Source: Pseudoalteromonas luteoviolacea (GTDB taxonomy: Bacteria; Pseudomonadota; Gammaproteobacteria; Enterobacterales; Alteromonadaceae). Taken from it: a DNA stretch of 64,000 bases. Shown here one piece after another: positions 19,831 to 30,118 of this stretch (its first letter is position 1; each line of letters starts with the position of its first letter). Made by a program: the position numbers and the translations under genes. Under the pieces are notes generated by a model. That model made no database searches. It was given only the letters and a program-made list of their open reading frames with translations, and was not told the origin of the DNA. The stretch covers positions 264,941 through 328,940 of the forward strand of contig NZ_JAKFZS010000001.1 in NCBI RefSeq assembly GCF_021654285.1, written 5' to 3'.

Positions 19831-22609
19831 GCCAAATTTCTCTAATATATTTGCTTTGCTCAGACATGAGTGAAGCATCCACTATTTTACCTGAACTATT
19901 CAAACTATTAAGATGATAATGCTCTCTTAGCTGACAATAAACTTGTGTAAGCGTACTTTTTTCATCACTACTTATGACTGATTCTTGGCTGGCCAGTTCA
20001 AAAATCCGAATATTATCCGAGTAGCGTGTTAAGGCTTTGTAGTCATAGGCGAATGCTAATACCAGATATTGTGCTAAAAATTCAATATCCGTCATACCAC
20101 CCAGACCTTGCTTTAAATCAAACACAAGCGAAGAGTCCTGAGATAAATGTTGGCGCATTTTTTCACGCATTGCCACAATATCCGATTGCAACTTTGCTGT
20201 ATCACGCTGCTGGCACAAAATATCATGTCGAATCGTATAGAAGCGTTTCGCCATCACTTCTTCGCCTACTATCATACGCGCCCTCACCAGTGCCTGATGT
20301 TCCCATGTCCAAGCCTGCTCACGTAAATATTGGTGATAGCTTTCAATATTAATGGCAAGTAAGCCTGAATTCCCTTCTGGCCTCAACCGGGTATCTAGTT
20401 CATATAAAATCCCCGAAAGCGTACGGGTATTAAATAAATGCATCAAACGCTGCGCCATTTTAAGATAAAACTGTCTTGAGGCGATTGATTTATCACCTGT
20501 GGTTTTGCTCTGCCCATCACAGTTATGGACAAACACCAGATCCAAATCCGAGTCGTATCCCAATTCAAATCCACCAGCTTTACCATATGCTATCACCGCA
20601 AAGCCTTTTGCTTCTGAGGTGGTCCCCTGAGGCGCACCGTACCTCGCTGTCATTTGCCCCCATGCAATATCAACGGCTTTAGCAACAATTGATTCAGCTA
20701 AAGCCGTTAAGTGATCGCTGACTTTCATAATATCTATCACCCCAGTTGCATCCGCAGCGGCTATTCTTAGTTGCTGCGTTTGCTTAAATTGACGGAGCGC
20801 TTCCATTTGCAGCTCAAGATCTTGAGGATCGATACGCAAAAAATACTGCTGGATTTCATTGTAATATGCATTGAGTGGTAGCGGACGATAAAGCACAGCA
20901 GGGTCAATAAGCTCATCTAGCAAAATAGGATATCGTGCAATCTGTTGTGCAATCCATGCGCTGTGAGAGCACAGCTTAATTAGCTGCTTAAGGGCGCCTA
21001 GATTTTCATAAAGCAGCTCTAGGTAAGCAGTACGAGAAGCGACTTTAGAGATCACGCCAAGCACACGCTCTAATACTTGCGGTGAGTTTAATGGCGTAAT
21101 TTCACTGAGCACCAAAGGCATAAGCTTATCAAGCACATCGCGCCCTCGCACACCTATCTGTTTTTTGGTTATGTCGGTGTAAAAAAGATTTAAGGTGTTT
21201 TGCCACAAACTGTGCGCTTGCTCACTGAATTCGATGTCTAGGTAGCTCACATCCTGATATTCCCAAGCAGAGATAAAGCATGCTTTTAAGGTCTGCGTAT
21301 CATGGGGTTCCTCACCAATCACCTGAGAAAACTCAGCCCTTATCTGGGCTTGAGCCTGTTCAAGATAATCCACCAGCTGCGCATATTCTGGCAGACCTAA
21401 CAATGCGCACAATCGGCTTTGGTTCAGCGTGTCATCCGGCAAAGTTTGTGTTTGTTCGTCATTAAAAGCTTGCAAGTACTGCTCAACCCGGCGCAGTAAC
21501 AAATACTGCGATTTCAATCCTGATGCGACAGAACTCGGGATCACCTCTTGTCGCGCTAATATGCCCAATGCAACTAACAGTGACGGCGTCTGCAGATCAG
21601 GTTCCCGTCCACCTCGGATCATTTGCAACGCTTGAACAATAAATTCAACCTCTCTGATCCCACCAGCACCTAATTTGATGTTATTGATCAGCCCCTTTCT
21701 TCTTACTTCTTGCGCTATCATATGTTTCATTTTGCGCAGCGATTCAATCACAGAAAAATCAATATATCGACGAAATACAAAAGGTTTGATTAACGCTTTA
21801 AACTCACCCCAATGCGGGTTTGGTTGACCGATCAAGCGCGCTTTGAGCATCGCATAACGCTCCCACTCTCGGCCTTGATCTTGATAGTAATCTTCCATCG
21901 CAGAAAAGCTCATGACCAAAGGGCCACTTTCTCCAAATGGCCTTAACCGCATATCAACCCTAAACACTTGCCCATCTGCTGTTCGCTGGTCAAGCGAAGC
22001 AATTAACTTTTGGGCCACCTTAGTATAAAAAACTTGCGCTTCGATACTGCGGCGACCACCTTGCGTCTTCACCGACAGTGGATAGGTAAATATCAAATCA
22101 ATATCAGATGAAAAATTCAGCTCCTGTCCGCCCAGCTTTCCCATTCCCAAAACAAGCATAGGTAGCGGTGATTGCGCATCATCCAGTGGCATACCATTGC
22201 TTTTAGCGACTTGAGCAAATGCCCATTGATTAGCACTATCAATGAGTTGTTCACTAAGTCTCGATTGGTATTCAATGCTGTCAGCAATATCGTTACACAT
22301 CACCAAATCAAGCCACATCAGTTTTAACCAAAACCGTTTGCGGTAAACTCTTAATTGAGCAAAGCACTGTGCCTCTGTTAACACTTCCAGCTCGCCGGTC
22401 AGTGCAGGATTTATATCTCGGCAATTCATCGCGTTTTCATCAAGTAACCAATCCAACCACTGTGGGTGTTGAGAGAGTATGCGATAAGCAAAGTCACTGA
22501 GTGCCAATAGCCTCAAAGCTTGTGGATTTAAAGCGTGTCCAGGAAATAGCTCAGTAGAACGCTGCTGCGCTAAAGCTGTTAACTCGGGACTTAATTGGCC
22601 TTGTTCCAT
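19814..22609 (-). CDS. glnE: Glutamine synthetase adenylyltransferase/deadenylase
   Basis: GlnE adds and removes AMP on glutamine synthetase in response to PII proteins and glutamine. It has two nucleotidyltransferase halves: GMGKLGGQELNFSSDIDLIF in the N-terminal (deadenylase) half and GKAGGFELGYDSDLDLVF in the C-terminal (adenylylase) half. GGIREVEFIVQ and GGMTDIEFLAQYLV mark the two associated helical domains. The length is 931 residues (E. coli 946). It is convergent with the TcpQ gene. Confidence 0.95.
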   Translation of the reverse strand: MEQGQLSPELTALAQQRSTELFPGHALNPQALRLLALSDFAYRILSQHPQWLDWLLDENAMNCRDINPALTGELEVLTEAQCFAQLRVYRKRFWLKLMWLDLVMCNDIADSIEYQSRLSEQLIDSANQWAFAQVAKSNGMPLDDAQSPLPMLVLGMGKLGGQELNFSSDIDLIFTYPLSVKTQGGRRSIEAQVFYTKVAQKLIASLDQRTADGQVFRVDMRLRPFGESGPLVMSFSAMEDYYQDQGREWERYAMLKARLIGQPNPHWGEFKALIKPFVFRRYIDFSVIESLRKMKHMIAQEVRRKGLINNIKLGAGGIREVEFIVQALQMIRGGREPDLQTPSLLVALGILARQEVIPSSVASGLKSQYLLLRRVEQYLQAFNDEQTQTLPDDTLNQSRLCALLGLPEYAQLVDYLEQAQAQIRAEFSQVIGEEPHDTQTLKACFISAWEYQDVSYLDIEFSEQAHSLWQNTLNLFYTDITKKQIGVRGRDVLDKLMPLVLSEITPLNSPQVLERVLGVISKVASRTAYLELLYENLGALKQLIKLCSHSAWIAQQIARYPILLDELIDPAVLYRPLPLNAYYNEIQQYFLRIDPQDLELQMEALRQFKQTQQLRIAAADATGVIDIMKVSDHLTALAESIVAKAVDIAWGQMTARYGAPQGTTSEAKGFAVIAYGKAGGFELGYDSDLDLVFVHNCDGQSKTTGDKSIASRQFYLKMAQRLMHLFNTRTLSGILYELDTRLRPEGNSGLLAINIESYHQYLREQAWTWEHQALVRARMIVGEEVMAKRFYTIRHDILCQQRDTAKLQSDIVAMREKMRQHLSQDSSLVFDLKQGLGGMTDIEFLAQYLVLAFAYDYKALTRYSDNIRIFELASQESVISSDEKSTLTQVYCQLREHYHLNSLNSSGKIVDASLMSEQSKYIREIWQAYLQ

Positions 22610-22689
22610 AGAAAAACCTCCAGTGCTTTATGGCTCATTTGTTGTGCGATGTTATAGTAACGCTAAATAACAACAACCTTACACCGAGC

Positions 22690-23583
22690 ATGAGTTACTT
22701 GTCTTTAGAAAACAGCAATTTTTTGACCTTTTTAAGCGGTTTATTTCTCGCCTTTGTGGCATTAATGTGTCTGAGAGTCACGGTTCAAATGCGTGCCAAA
22801 ATGCATTTAAAAAAAGAGTTGGCTCAACATGACAACTTCGCGCTAGGCATTAACTATGCAGCAAAAGTTGCGGTGTTATGTGCAAGTACCGGATATTTTT
22901 TTGGTCACTTAGAGGCATTTGAATTGTCACGGTTACATACTCAGATCGTGCTACCACTTATACTGATTTGGTTATTTATCTATATTGGCCAAGCTATTCA
23001 TAGGAAGTGGATCCTGTACCGCTTTAACGAGACACAAGCCATCCTCAAACAGAACGTCTGCGCAGCGCTTGTCGATTCTGGCATGCTGATTGGCAATTGC
23101 ATTTTGGTACTTGGCTTGTATCACTGGTTAACGCCAAATTCACCGCAAGCACTACTTATCGTGAGCATCTGCTTTTTGTTTTTACAGGGTGTCTTTGCAC
23201 TTGATAGCAAGATACGTGAATCTCGATTTGCAAGGAAAAATCAAGGCGCATCTTTACAGTATAATTTTAGTTTGGCCAATACGTCGATAGGGATCCGCTA
23301 TGCTGGCAAGACGATTGGCTTAGCATTGGCTATTTATGCTGGATTACACAGCGCACCAAGCTACCCAGATAAAATCGTTGATAACCTACTCACCGTGGTC
23401 ATGCATTCTATTTTTATGTGGTTTTTATTGTACGTATTTAGCCGTTTAATGGTCGTCATTGTGCTGCCAAAAGTAGATATAGGTTTAGAGGTTGACCACC
23501 AAGATAATATTGGGATTGCCTGCTTAGAATTTGCTGTTTTTTGTAGCATGGGCTATTTACTAATAAACATGTTTTCAATTTAA
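22690..23583 (+). CDS. Polytopic membrane protein, probable DUF350
   Basis: This is a protein of about 297 residues with eight or so hydrophobic segments in two similar halves. Each half carries an N-x-x-[LI]-[AG]-I block (DNFALGINYAAKVAVL and DNIGIACLEFAVFC), which is the mark of the small DUF350 membrane family. The function is unknown. The frame is open 20 codons further upstream (22630), but the hydrophobic core starts after the Met at 22690, and neither start has a good ribosome site. Confidence 0.6.
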   Translation: MSYLSLENSNFLTFLSGLFLAFVALMCLRVTVQMRAKMHLKKELAQHDNFALGINYAAKVAVLCASTGYFFGHLEAFELSRLHTQIVLPLILIWLFIYIGQAIHRKWILYRFNETQAILKQNVCAALVDSGMLIGNCILVLGLYHWLTPNSPQALLIVSICFLFLQGVFALDSKIRESRFARKNQGASLQYNFSLANTSIGIRYAGKTIGLALAIYAGLHSAPSYPDKIVDNLLTVVMHSIFMWFLLYVFSRLMVVIVLPKVDIGLEVDHQDNIGIACLEFAVFCSMGYLLINMFSI

Positions 23584-23629
23584 ACGCCTAACTAGATTAT
23601 GGATATCTTAATTCTGGAGACTTACGTCC

Positions 23630-24106
23630 TTGAAATTAGATAACTTTTTACTTGTAGACAGCAACTGGGAGTTTAGTCAGGAATTTGTCGAGTTTGTTAA
23701 ATCTCTCGCCCCTGACACCCCTAGTCAATTAATTATCGCTGGCGACAATACAAAGCAGATGCTCAAAATGATGTTTAAAGATCAAATCAAGGATTACAGT
23801 TACTGTGACTTTGACAATGAAATAAGCGTCTCTGAGCTCGCCACCTATTTACATGAACACCACAAAATCCAAGGGGTGCTCATTTATGCGCTCGACTACA
23901 ATCTAGCAGACGAAAAGCAAAAGTTTATCTTTAATTCACTGCACGCAGAACGTTACACCATTGAACAATTAGCCAATGGCTACGATTATCACCGAGTAAA
24001 TGACGCGTTTAACAATAACCACCTGACGTGTAATTCTAGTTTAGCGGCAACCAAGCACGATACATTTAGCGAATTTGTTGTATTGAAAACAGATACCACT
24101 GATTAA
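23630..24106 (+). CDS. Hypothetical protein
   Basis: This soluble 158-residue protein is not recognised. It starts with TTG, with TGGAGA about ten bases upstream. Features are an N-terminal LLVDSNWEFSQEF, a central GVLIYALDYNL strand and ERYTIEQLANGYDYHRVNDA. It lacks a signal peptide and membrane segments. It lies between the DUF350-like gene and rsmE on the same strand, 46 bp after the former. Confidence 0.6.
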   Translation: MKLDNFLLVDSNWEFSQEFVEFVKSLAPDTPSQLIIAGDNTKQMLKMMFKDQIKDYSYCDFDNEISVSELATYLHEHHKIQGVLIYALDYNLADEKQKFIFNSLHAERYTIEQLANGYDYHRVNDAFNNNHLTCNSSLAATKHDTFSEFVVLKTDTTD

Positions 24107-24203
24107 CGCTGTGACACCATACTCAATCATCAGTCATGTTTTCTAGACTCATGACCACGAAAACCTTAACATGAGCGCATATTCAATTGAGACGTTCAAC
24201 ACT

Positions 24204-24938
24204 ATGCGAATTCCACATATTTACCAACCATCGGACTTAGTCATTAATCAACCTACGACTTTAGATGAGGATGCTGCAGGGCATATTGCACGTGTACTCA
24301 GAATGAAAGAAGGTGAACACGTCAGTCTGTTTAACGGGCAAGGTGGTGAATACTTAGCAAAGATCACCGCTATCTCAAAAAAAACTGTCGAAGTTACCCC
24401 TTTCGAATTTGTCGATAAATGCGTCGAGTCACCTCTAAAAGTTCATCTTGGTCAGGGTATTTCTCGTGGTGATAAGATGGACTTTACTATCCAAAAATCA
24501 GTGGAGCTTGGTGTCAGTGAAATAACACCATTATTTACCACGCGATGCGGTGTGAAACTCAGTGGCGAACGGCTAGCCAAAAAACATCAGCAATGGCAAA
24601 AAATTGCGATTTCTGCGGCCGAACAATCAGGGAGGAACTTCGTTCCCATCGTGCACCCGCCTATCACGTTAGAGCAATGGTTAAGTCAGCAAAGTAAAGA
24701 ACTCAAACTCACTTTACACCCAAGAGCAGATCACTCTATCAAGACTTTGCCAGCTCCGGAGCAAGGTGTGCGCTTTTTAGTTGGGCCTGAGGGTGGCTTT
24801 ACTGATGAAGAAATGACTAACACAACAGAGCAAGGGTTTATCGACATAAAAATTGGGCCTAGAGTGCTACGAACTGAGACCGCTGCATTAACTGTTTTAA
24901 GTGCTTTACAGTTACAGTTTGGAGATTTGGCCCTTTAA
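24204..24938 (+). CDS. rsmE: 16S rRNA m3U1498 methyltransferase
   Basis: RsmE is a SPOUT (trefoil-knot) methyltransferase that methylates N3 of U1498 in 16S rRNA. It has HIARVLRMKEGE in the N-terminal PUA-like part, and GQGISRGDKMDFTIQKSVEL, VGPEGGFTDEE and IGPRVLRTETA forming the knot and AdoMet pocket. The start at 24204 (MRIPHIYQP) gives 244 residues as in E. coli; an 11-codon upstream extension is not conserved. It precedes gshB, the order seen in E. coli. Confidence 0.93.
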   Translation: MRIPHIYQPSDLVINQPTTLDEDAAGHIARVLRMKEGEHVSLFNGQGGEYLAKITAISKKTVEVTPFEFVDKCVESPLKVHLGQGISRGDKMDFTIQKSVELGVSEITPLFTTRCGVKLSGERLAKKHQQWQKIAISAAEQSGRNFVPIVHPPITLEQWLSQQSKELKLTLHPRADHSIKTLPAPEQGVRFLVGPEGGFTDEEMTNTTEQGFIDIKIGPRVLRTETAALTVLSALQLQFGDLAL

Positions 24939-24969
24939 ATCCGTTTATAAGCCCTCATATTATAGTAAG

Positions 24970-25001
24970 TTAGCAGCCAGCCATGGTGATTTGGCTGCTA
25001 A
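24970..25001 (+). terminator. Inverted repeat after rsmE
   Basis: A 10-bp perfect stem (TTAGCAGCCA/TGGCTGCTAA) lies between rsmE and gshB. There is no T tract, so it may be an attenuator or RNA-processing hairpin rather than a full terminator. Confidence 0.35.
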
Positions 25002-25045
25002 GCACTTATTCACTTACATCGAAAATAACACATAAGGTAACGGCG

Positions 25046-26005
25046 ATGGCAGTCAAACTTGGAATAGTTTCAGATCCAATCAGTGGTTTTAATATCAAAA
25101 AAGATACCGGTTTTGCCATGATGATGGCAGCTCAACAACGTGGATTTGAGCTGTATTACATGGAAATGGACGACCTGTACATGTACCAAGGTGAAGGTCG
25201 AGCAACGGCCGCAAAAGCCCGTGTGTTTAATGATGAAAGCCGTTGGTATGAATTAGAAGATAAGCAAGACATCGCATTAAGTGACCTCGATGTGATTTTG
25301 ATGCGTAAAGATCCGCCTTTTGACACTGAATATATCTACGCAACCTATATCCTAGAGCGCGCAGAATTAGCTGGTACCCTAGTTGTTAACAAACCGCAAA
25401 GCTTAAGAGATGCCAATGAAAAGCTTTTCACAGCTTGGTTCAGTGAGCACACACCTGACACACTCGTTACTCGAAGCGCAGCACAGATCAGAGCCTTTTT
25501 AGATAAACATCAAGATATTATTTTAAAACCACTCGACGGTATGGGTGGCGCCTCTATTTTTAGAGTGCAACACAATGACCCTAACATCGGTGTGATCTGT
25601 GAAACACTGACAGAGCACGGTAGCAGATTTGCGATGGCGCAAAATTATATCCCTGAAATAAAGCAAGGGGATAAACGCGTATTAGTCGTTAATGGCGAAG
25701 TCATTCCTTATTGCTTAGCGCGTATCCCACAAGGTGGCGAGACTCGCGGCAACTTGGCTGCTGGCGGTCGTGGTGAAGCAAGACCTATTAGTGACAGTGA
25801 TCGCAAAATTGCTGAGGCAGTCGCACCAACTCTAAAAGAAAAAGGGTTGCTATTTGTGGGCTTAGATATCATTGGCGATAAGCTCACCGAGATCAACGTG
25901 ACCGCACCGACTTGTGTTAAGGAAATTGAAGCTGCGTACGATATATCTATTATGGACAAGTTTTTTGATGCGATTGAAGCAAAACTCAACCATACTGAAA
26001 GTTAA
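25046..26005 (+). CDS. gshB: Glutathione synthetase
   Basis: GshB joins gamma-glutamylcysteine and glycine with ATP to make glutathione. The ATP-grasp architecture is clear: KLGIVSDPI at the N-terminus, MRKDPPFDTEYIY, NKPQSLRDANEKL, ILKPLDGMGGASIF, RIPQGGETRGNLAAGGRGEA and the C-terminal GLDIIGDKLTEINVTAPTC. The start at 25046 (MAVKLGIVSDP, 319 residues) has AAGG upstream. The open frame extends 21 codons further up without homology. Confidence 0.95.
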   Translation: MAVKLGIVSDPISGFNIKKDTGFAMMMAAQQRGFELYYMEMDDLYMYQGEGRATAAKARVFNDESRWYELEDKQDIALSDLDVILMRKDPPFDTEYIYATYILERAELAGTLVVNKPQSLRDANEKLFTAWFSEHTPDTLVTRSAAQIRAFLDKHQDIILKPLDGMGGASIFRVQHNDPNIGVICETLTEHGSRFAMAQNYIPEIKQGDKRVLVVNGEVIPYCLARIPQGGETRGNLAAGGRGEARPISDSDRKIAEAVAPTLKEKGLLFVGLDIIGDKLTEINVTAPTCVKEIEAAYDISIMDKFFDAIEAKLNHTES

Positions 26006-26024
26006 ATCATAGAAGGGGTCTCGC

Positions 26025-26582
26025 ATGCAATCATTAGCTAATCACTTCCTTATCGCAATGCCTAACTTGCAGGACCCGATGTTCAAACGCTCCGTCACCT
26101 ACATCTGTGAACATAACGAAGAAGGCGCAATGGGGTTGATAGTAAATCACCCCATTGATGTCACTGTGGGTGAACTACTCGATCAAATTGAAATCGATAA
26201 TGACAAGGACAGTAGTGCTGCCGAGCAAACGGTTTTTGCTGGTGGACCGGTGCATACGGACAGAGGGTTTGTGTTACATACACCCAAAATAGGCTATGCC
26301 TCAAGTAAAGAGCTCAGCTCAGACATCATGATAACGACCTCTAAAGATGTACTTGCATCTCTGACCTATCATGATAGTCCAGATGCTTTTATCATTACGC
26401 TCGGTTATTCCGGGTGGGAAAAAGGCCAACTGGAAAAAGAAATCTTAGAGAACTCTTGGCTTATTATTCAAGCCGATCCGGAAATCATATTCAGCACGCC
26501 ACCAGAAAAAAGATGGGAAAAAGCCGTCAGTATGCTGGGCATAGATATCGCACAGCTTAGCAACCAAGCAGGACACGCATAA
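26025..26582 (+). CDS. yqgE: YqgE/AlgH family protein (DUF179)
   Basis: This 185-residue protein belongs to the conserved YqgE/AlgH family. Typical blocks are [46 protein letters not shown] and [14 protein letters not shown]. The biochemical role is unknown. It is the third gene of the rsmE-gshB-yqgE-ruvX cluster, 4 bp before ruvX. Confidence 0.92.
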   Translation: MQSLANHFLIAMPNLQDPMFKRSVTYICEHNEEGAMGLIVNHPIDVTVGELLDQIEIDNDKDSSAAEQTVFAGGPVHTDRGFVLHTPKIGYASSKELSSDIMITTSKDVLASLTYHDSPDAFIITLGYSGWEKGQLEKEILENSWLIIQADPEIIFSTPPEKRWEKAVSMLGIDIAQLSNQAGHA

Positions 26583-26586
26583 CAGA

Positions 26587-27042
26587 ATGAGTAACAAAAA
26601 ACCAAAAACCCCAAAAGGTCAACGCACCGTAATGGGGTTTGATTTTGGTACAAAAAGTATTGGTATGGCCATTGGCCAAGAAGTCACAGGTACAGCCACC
26701 AGCCTAGGCGCAGTAAAGGCAAGAGATGGCATTCCAAATTGGCCTGATATTGAGCAGCACGTTAACGACTGGAAACCCGATTTATTAGTGGTTGGCTTGC
26801 CACTCAATATGGATGGCACCAATCAACAAGTCACCTTTTCCGCAAAGAAGTTCGCTAATCGTTTGCATAACAATTACCGTCTACCCGTTGAAACACAAGA
26901 TGAGCGTCTTACAACAACCGATGCCAAAGCTAGATTGTTTGACCAAGGCGGTTATCGCTCTTTAGCAAAAGATAACGTTGATGGTATGTCTGCGGTGATT
27001 ATTTTAGAGAGCTTTTTTGAGCAGTTGTGGGATGAAGAGTAG
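26587..27042 (+). CDS. ruvX: Holliday junction resolvase-like RuvX (YqgF)
   Basis: This RNase H-fold nuclease is linked to 16S rRNA 5' maturation and to Holliday junction resolution. Catalytic acids lie in [25 protein letters not shown], and DERLTT near residue 105. The length is 151 residues. It closes the cluster and is convergent with a periplasmic binding-like gene, with one base between the stops. Confidence 0.92.
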   Translation: MSNKKPKTPKGQRTVMGFDFGTKSIGMAIGQEVTGTATSLGAVKARDGIPNWPDIEQHVNDWKPDLLVVGLPLNMDGTNQQVTFSAKKFANRLHNNYRLPVETQDERLTTTDAKARLFDQGGYRSLAKDNVDGMSAVIILESFFEQLWDEE

Positions 27043-27043
27043 T

Positions 27044-27937
27044 TTACTCTTTACCTTCTAACACATTTAATTGCTTATATTTAGTCAGATCAGGGAGCAA
27101 TCCAGCTTGACGATATGCATCTTGGATCCTTCCCTGTTTACGCAGCTTTTTTAGACCCTTCTGCAGCGCGTCAAAAGCACGCTCACCATCTGGGTGAAGC
27201 CTTGAGACCACAAAATGGCGGCTGCTATCAAGTAACACAACCCATTTGGGATGAGACACTAGATTGATGTTCGCCAATTGAAAGTCGTTTCCTAATACGG
27301 GCATCAAGGGGATCAACATAAAATCAGCCCACTGTTTATTCACGATTTGAGCTTGGGAAGACCAGTTAGGCTCATCCACCAGCTCTTTAAGAGGCAACCG
27401 ACTCAGCGTGTACCAATCGACTGGCCAACGGCTTGACGATACGGCTGTAAGCTGCTGCAAATCACTTGGTCTTTGAATGCGCTTCATTCGTTTATTATCT
27501 TTTGCATAGTAGATACCTGCAAAAAACTCGCCTTTGCGGATCACCGGATCGCTGACAAACAATTTATGCGCTTTGAGCTGCGTTTCTTCATACCAATAAG
27601 TATCAAAGCTCAATAGCTGCTTACCCTGAACAAGTAAGTTTGAATCTCGGAAATTAACATTTCCGGGGCGGTAACGAAATGGCTTGTTAAAGCCACCTAA
27701 AAGAAGTGCTTGATGTAACAGCACCATATCAATGACATCTCGACGAACGAACTGCCCACCAAAATTATCGACTTCAAGTGGTGAGCGCCCAGACAATAAT
27801 GCCGTGTAATTCATATATACATCATCTCTGATGTAGATATCCACATAGTCTGATTGAGCCCAGCATATATTAACTAGGCTCAAATAATAACAAGCAATAA
27901 AGCCCAGCAGCTTAGTTTTTCTTGCTGTCCAGGCCAT
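27044..27937 (-). CDS. Periplasmic substrate-binding-like protein
   Basis: This 297-residue exported protein has a signal peptide (hydrophobic TKLLGFIACYYLSLVNICWA, cut near AQSDY) and a type 2 periplasmic-binding fold related to family 3 solute-binding proteins. It lacks transporter neighbours, so it may be a sensor-type or orphan binding protein. The chosen start (27937) has AAGGGG nine bases upstream. It overlaps the pilU 3' end by 26 bp and follows pilT and pilU on the same strand, so it is probably translated from the pilTU message. Confidence 0.7.
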   Translation of the reverse strand: MAWTARKTKLLGFIACYYLSLVNICWAQSDYVDIYIRDDVYMNYTALLSGRSPLEVDNFGGQFVRRDVIDMVLLHQALLLGGFNKPFRYRPGNVNFRDSNLLVQGKQLLSFDTYWYEETQLKAHKLFVSDPVIRKGEFFAGIYYAKDNKRMKRIQRPSDLQQLTAVSSSRWPVDWYTLSRLPLKELVDEPNWSSQAQIVNKQWADFMLIPLMPVLGNDFQLANINLVSHPKWVVLLDSSRHFVVSRLHPDGERAFDALQKGLKKLRKQGRIQDAYRQAGLLPDLTKYKQLNVLEGKE

Positions 27938-29036
27938 CAATGGTAACCCCTTGCAAAAACCCTGCACCTTTTTGCTCGTTGTTTTGCAGCTTGATCATCA
28001 AGCGTAAGTCATTCGGTGAGTCAGCATGATGTAGCGCATCGGCATAATTTATCCGTTGTGCTTTATACAGCTCAAACAGCGCTTGGTCGAAAGTCTGCAT
28101 GCCCATCTCTTTAGACTTAGACATAGTTTCCTTAATTGAGCCTATGTCCCCTTTTTTAATTAACTCAGCAACCATAGGAGAATTTAATAAGATTTCAATG
28201 GCCGCAACCCTGCCCTCCCCTTTGGAAGTCGGTACCAATTGCTGAGCAACAATCGCTCTCAAATTCAGCGCCAGGTCGTATTTTAATTTATCATGCTTTT
28301 CTTTTGGCACGAGATGCATAATACGGTCAATAGCTTGGTTAGCGTTATTAGCATGCAAAGTGGCAACACATAAATGCCCCGTTTCTGCAAAACTCAGTGC
28401 ATATTCCATGGTTTCTTGTGAACGAATTTCACCGATCAAAATTACGTCCGGTGCTTGACGCAAAGAGCTTTTCAGAGCGGCCTCAAAGCTTTCAGTGTCG
28501 AGCCCCACTTCACGCTGCGTAATAATACTTTTGCGGTGTTCATGTACAAACTCAATCGGATCTTCGATGGTCAGAATATGACCCCGTTGATTTCGGTTAC
28601 GATAACCGAGCAATGCAGCTAAAGACGTCGATTTACCCGTACCCGTACCACCGACAAATAAAACTAAACCGCGCTTAGACATGATCACATCAGTCAATAC
28701 CGAAGGTAGGCCGAGCTGATTCACATCTGGTATGTCCGTCACGATACGTCGAATGACCATACCTGCGCAATCTCGCTGCCAAAATGCAGACACACGAAAA
28801 CGACCCGCATCGTTGGCAACTGCAAAGTTACATTCTTTTTCAGCATGGAACTGCTGCCTTTGAGTCTCTGACATGGCAGACTCAACCATCGCCAAAGCGC
28901 CATCGCTGTCTAATACGTCCTCATCAAGTGCACGCAACTCACCGTCAATTTTTGCACTGACTGCCAACCCAGATGAGACAAATAAGTCCGAAGCCTCTTT
29001 GTCTACCATCAACTGTAAATAATCTATTAAAGCCAT
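27912..29036 (-). CDS. pilU: Twitching motility ATPase PilU
   Basis: PilU is the accessory retraction ATPase of type IV pili. It has Walker A GGTGTGKSTS, an Asp box ILTIEDPIEFVHEHR, Walker B ILIGEIRSQET and the His box HLCVATLHANNA. The length is 374 residues, with a C-terminal tail beyond the PilT core. It starts 3 bp after pilT, so the two are an operon. Confidence 0.93.
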   Translation of the reverse strand: MALIDYLQLMVDKEASDLFVSSGLAVSAKIDGELRALDEDVLDSDGALAMVESAMSETQRQQFHAEKECNFAVANDAGRFRVSAFWQRDCAGMVIRRIVTDIPDVNQLGLPSVLTDVIMSKRGLVLFVGGTGTGKSTSLAALLGYRNRNQRGHILTIEDPIEFVHEHRKSIITQREVGLDTESFEAALKSSLRQAPDVILIGEIRSQETMEYALSFAETGHLCVATLHANNANQAIDRIMHLVPKEKHDKLKYDLALNLRAIVAQQLVPTSKGEGRVAAIEILLNSPMVAELIKKGDIGSIKETMSKSKEMGMQTFDQALFELYKAQRINYADALHHADSPNDLRLMIKLQNNEQKGAGFLQGVTIDGLDSKKN

Positions 29037-29039
29037 ACG

Positions 29040-30089
29040 TTAAAATCCTGCCGCACCAAACTGGTTTTTATCATGCGCTTTCGCGTGCGCATCTTGCGTT
29101 GTGATCAAACCGTGATTAACCATATTCATCAAACACTGATCCATCGTTTGCATGCCGTGTAATGCACCCGTTTGAATAGCTGAATACATTTGCGCAATTT
29201 TATCTTCACGAATTAAGTTACGAATTGCCGGCACACCGAGCATGATCTCATGAGCAGCGACACGTCCCCCGCCAACTTTCTTAATTAAAGTTTGAGAAAT
29301 AACCGCTTGCAAGGACTCAGATAACATAGAACGAACCATATCTTTCTCTTCACCAGGGAAAACATCGATAATACGGTCAATAGTTTTAGGTGCTGACGTA
29401 GTATGGAGTGTGCCAAACACAAGGTGGCCAGTTTCTGCTGCGGTCATTGCTAAACGAATGGTTTCCAAATCACGTAACTCACCGACTAAGATAACATCTG
29501 GGTCTTCACGCAACGCGCTGCGCAGTGCTGCATTAAAACTATGCGTATCTCTGTGAACTTCACGTTGGTTAATTAAGCTCAACTGATTTTGATGCACAAA
29601 TTCAATCGGGTCTTCAATAGTCAGAATATGGTGATGTTTTGTACTATTGATGTAATCAACCATTGCTGCAAGCGTGGTAGATTTACCTGACCCTGTAGGG
29701 CCTGTCACTAATACTAACCCACGCGGATTATCCGATATTTTTTTAAAAATATCCGGCGCACCTAAATCATCCAACGTTAATACCTGACTTGGGATAGTAC
29801 GGAAGACTGCCGCAGGTCCTCGGCTGGTATTGAAGGCATTGACACGAAATCGTGCTAAATTTGGTACTTCGAACGAAAAATCCACCTCAAGATTTTGCTC
29901 ATAGTCCTTGCGCTGGTTATCATTCATAATATCGTAAATTAAGCTATTTACGTCTTTCGCTTCTAAAGCGGGAATATTTATGCGACGCACGTCACCATCT
30001 ACGCGTATCATCGGAGAAACTTCCGAGGAAAGGTGTAGATCCGACGCTTTATGTTGCACACTAAAGGCTAATAATTCAGTAATATCCAT
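29040..30089 (-). CDS. pilT: Type IV pilus retraction ATPase PilT
   Basis: PilT is the hexameric motor that depolymerises type IV pili for twitching. It has Walker A GPTGSGKSTTL, the Asp box LTIEDPIEFVHQNQ, Walker B VILVGELRDLET, the His box HLVFGTLHTTSA and the AIRNLIRE motif. The length is 349 residues. It is divergent from yggS with about 29 bp between starts, so the two promoters must overlap the coding ends. Confidence 0.95.
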   Translation of the reverse strand: MDITELLAFSVQHKASDLHLSSEVSPMIRVDGDVRRINIPALEAKDVNSLIYDIMNDNQRKDYEQNLEVDFSFEVPNLARFRVNAFNTSRGPAAVFRTIPSQVLTLDDLGAPDIFKKISDNPRGLVLVTGPTGSGKSTTLAAMVDYINSTKHHHILTIEDPIEFVHQNQLSLINQREVHRDTHSFNAALRSALREDPDVILVGELRDLETIRLAMTAAETGHLVFGTLHTTSAPKTIDRIIDVFPGEEKDMVRSMLSESLQAVISQTLIKKVGGGRVAAHEIMLGVPAIRNLIREDKIAQMYSAIQTGALHGMQTMDQCLMNMVNHGLITTQDAHAKAHDKNQFGAAGF

Positions 30090-30118
30090 CTATGACTCCA
30101 CTACGAGCAAATAATAAT

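Noticed and set aside
24983..25045. Longer gshB N-terminus
   Set aside because: It covers the rsmE-gshB inverted repeat and is not conserved; the Met at 25046 has a ribosome site.
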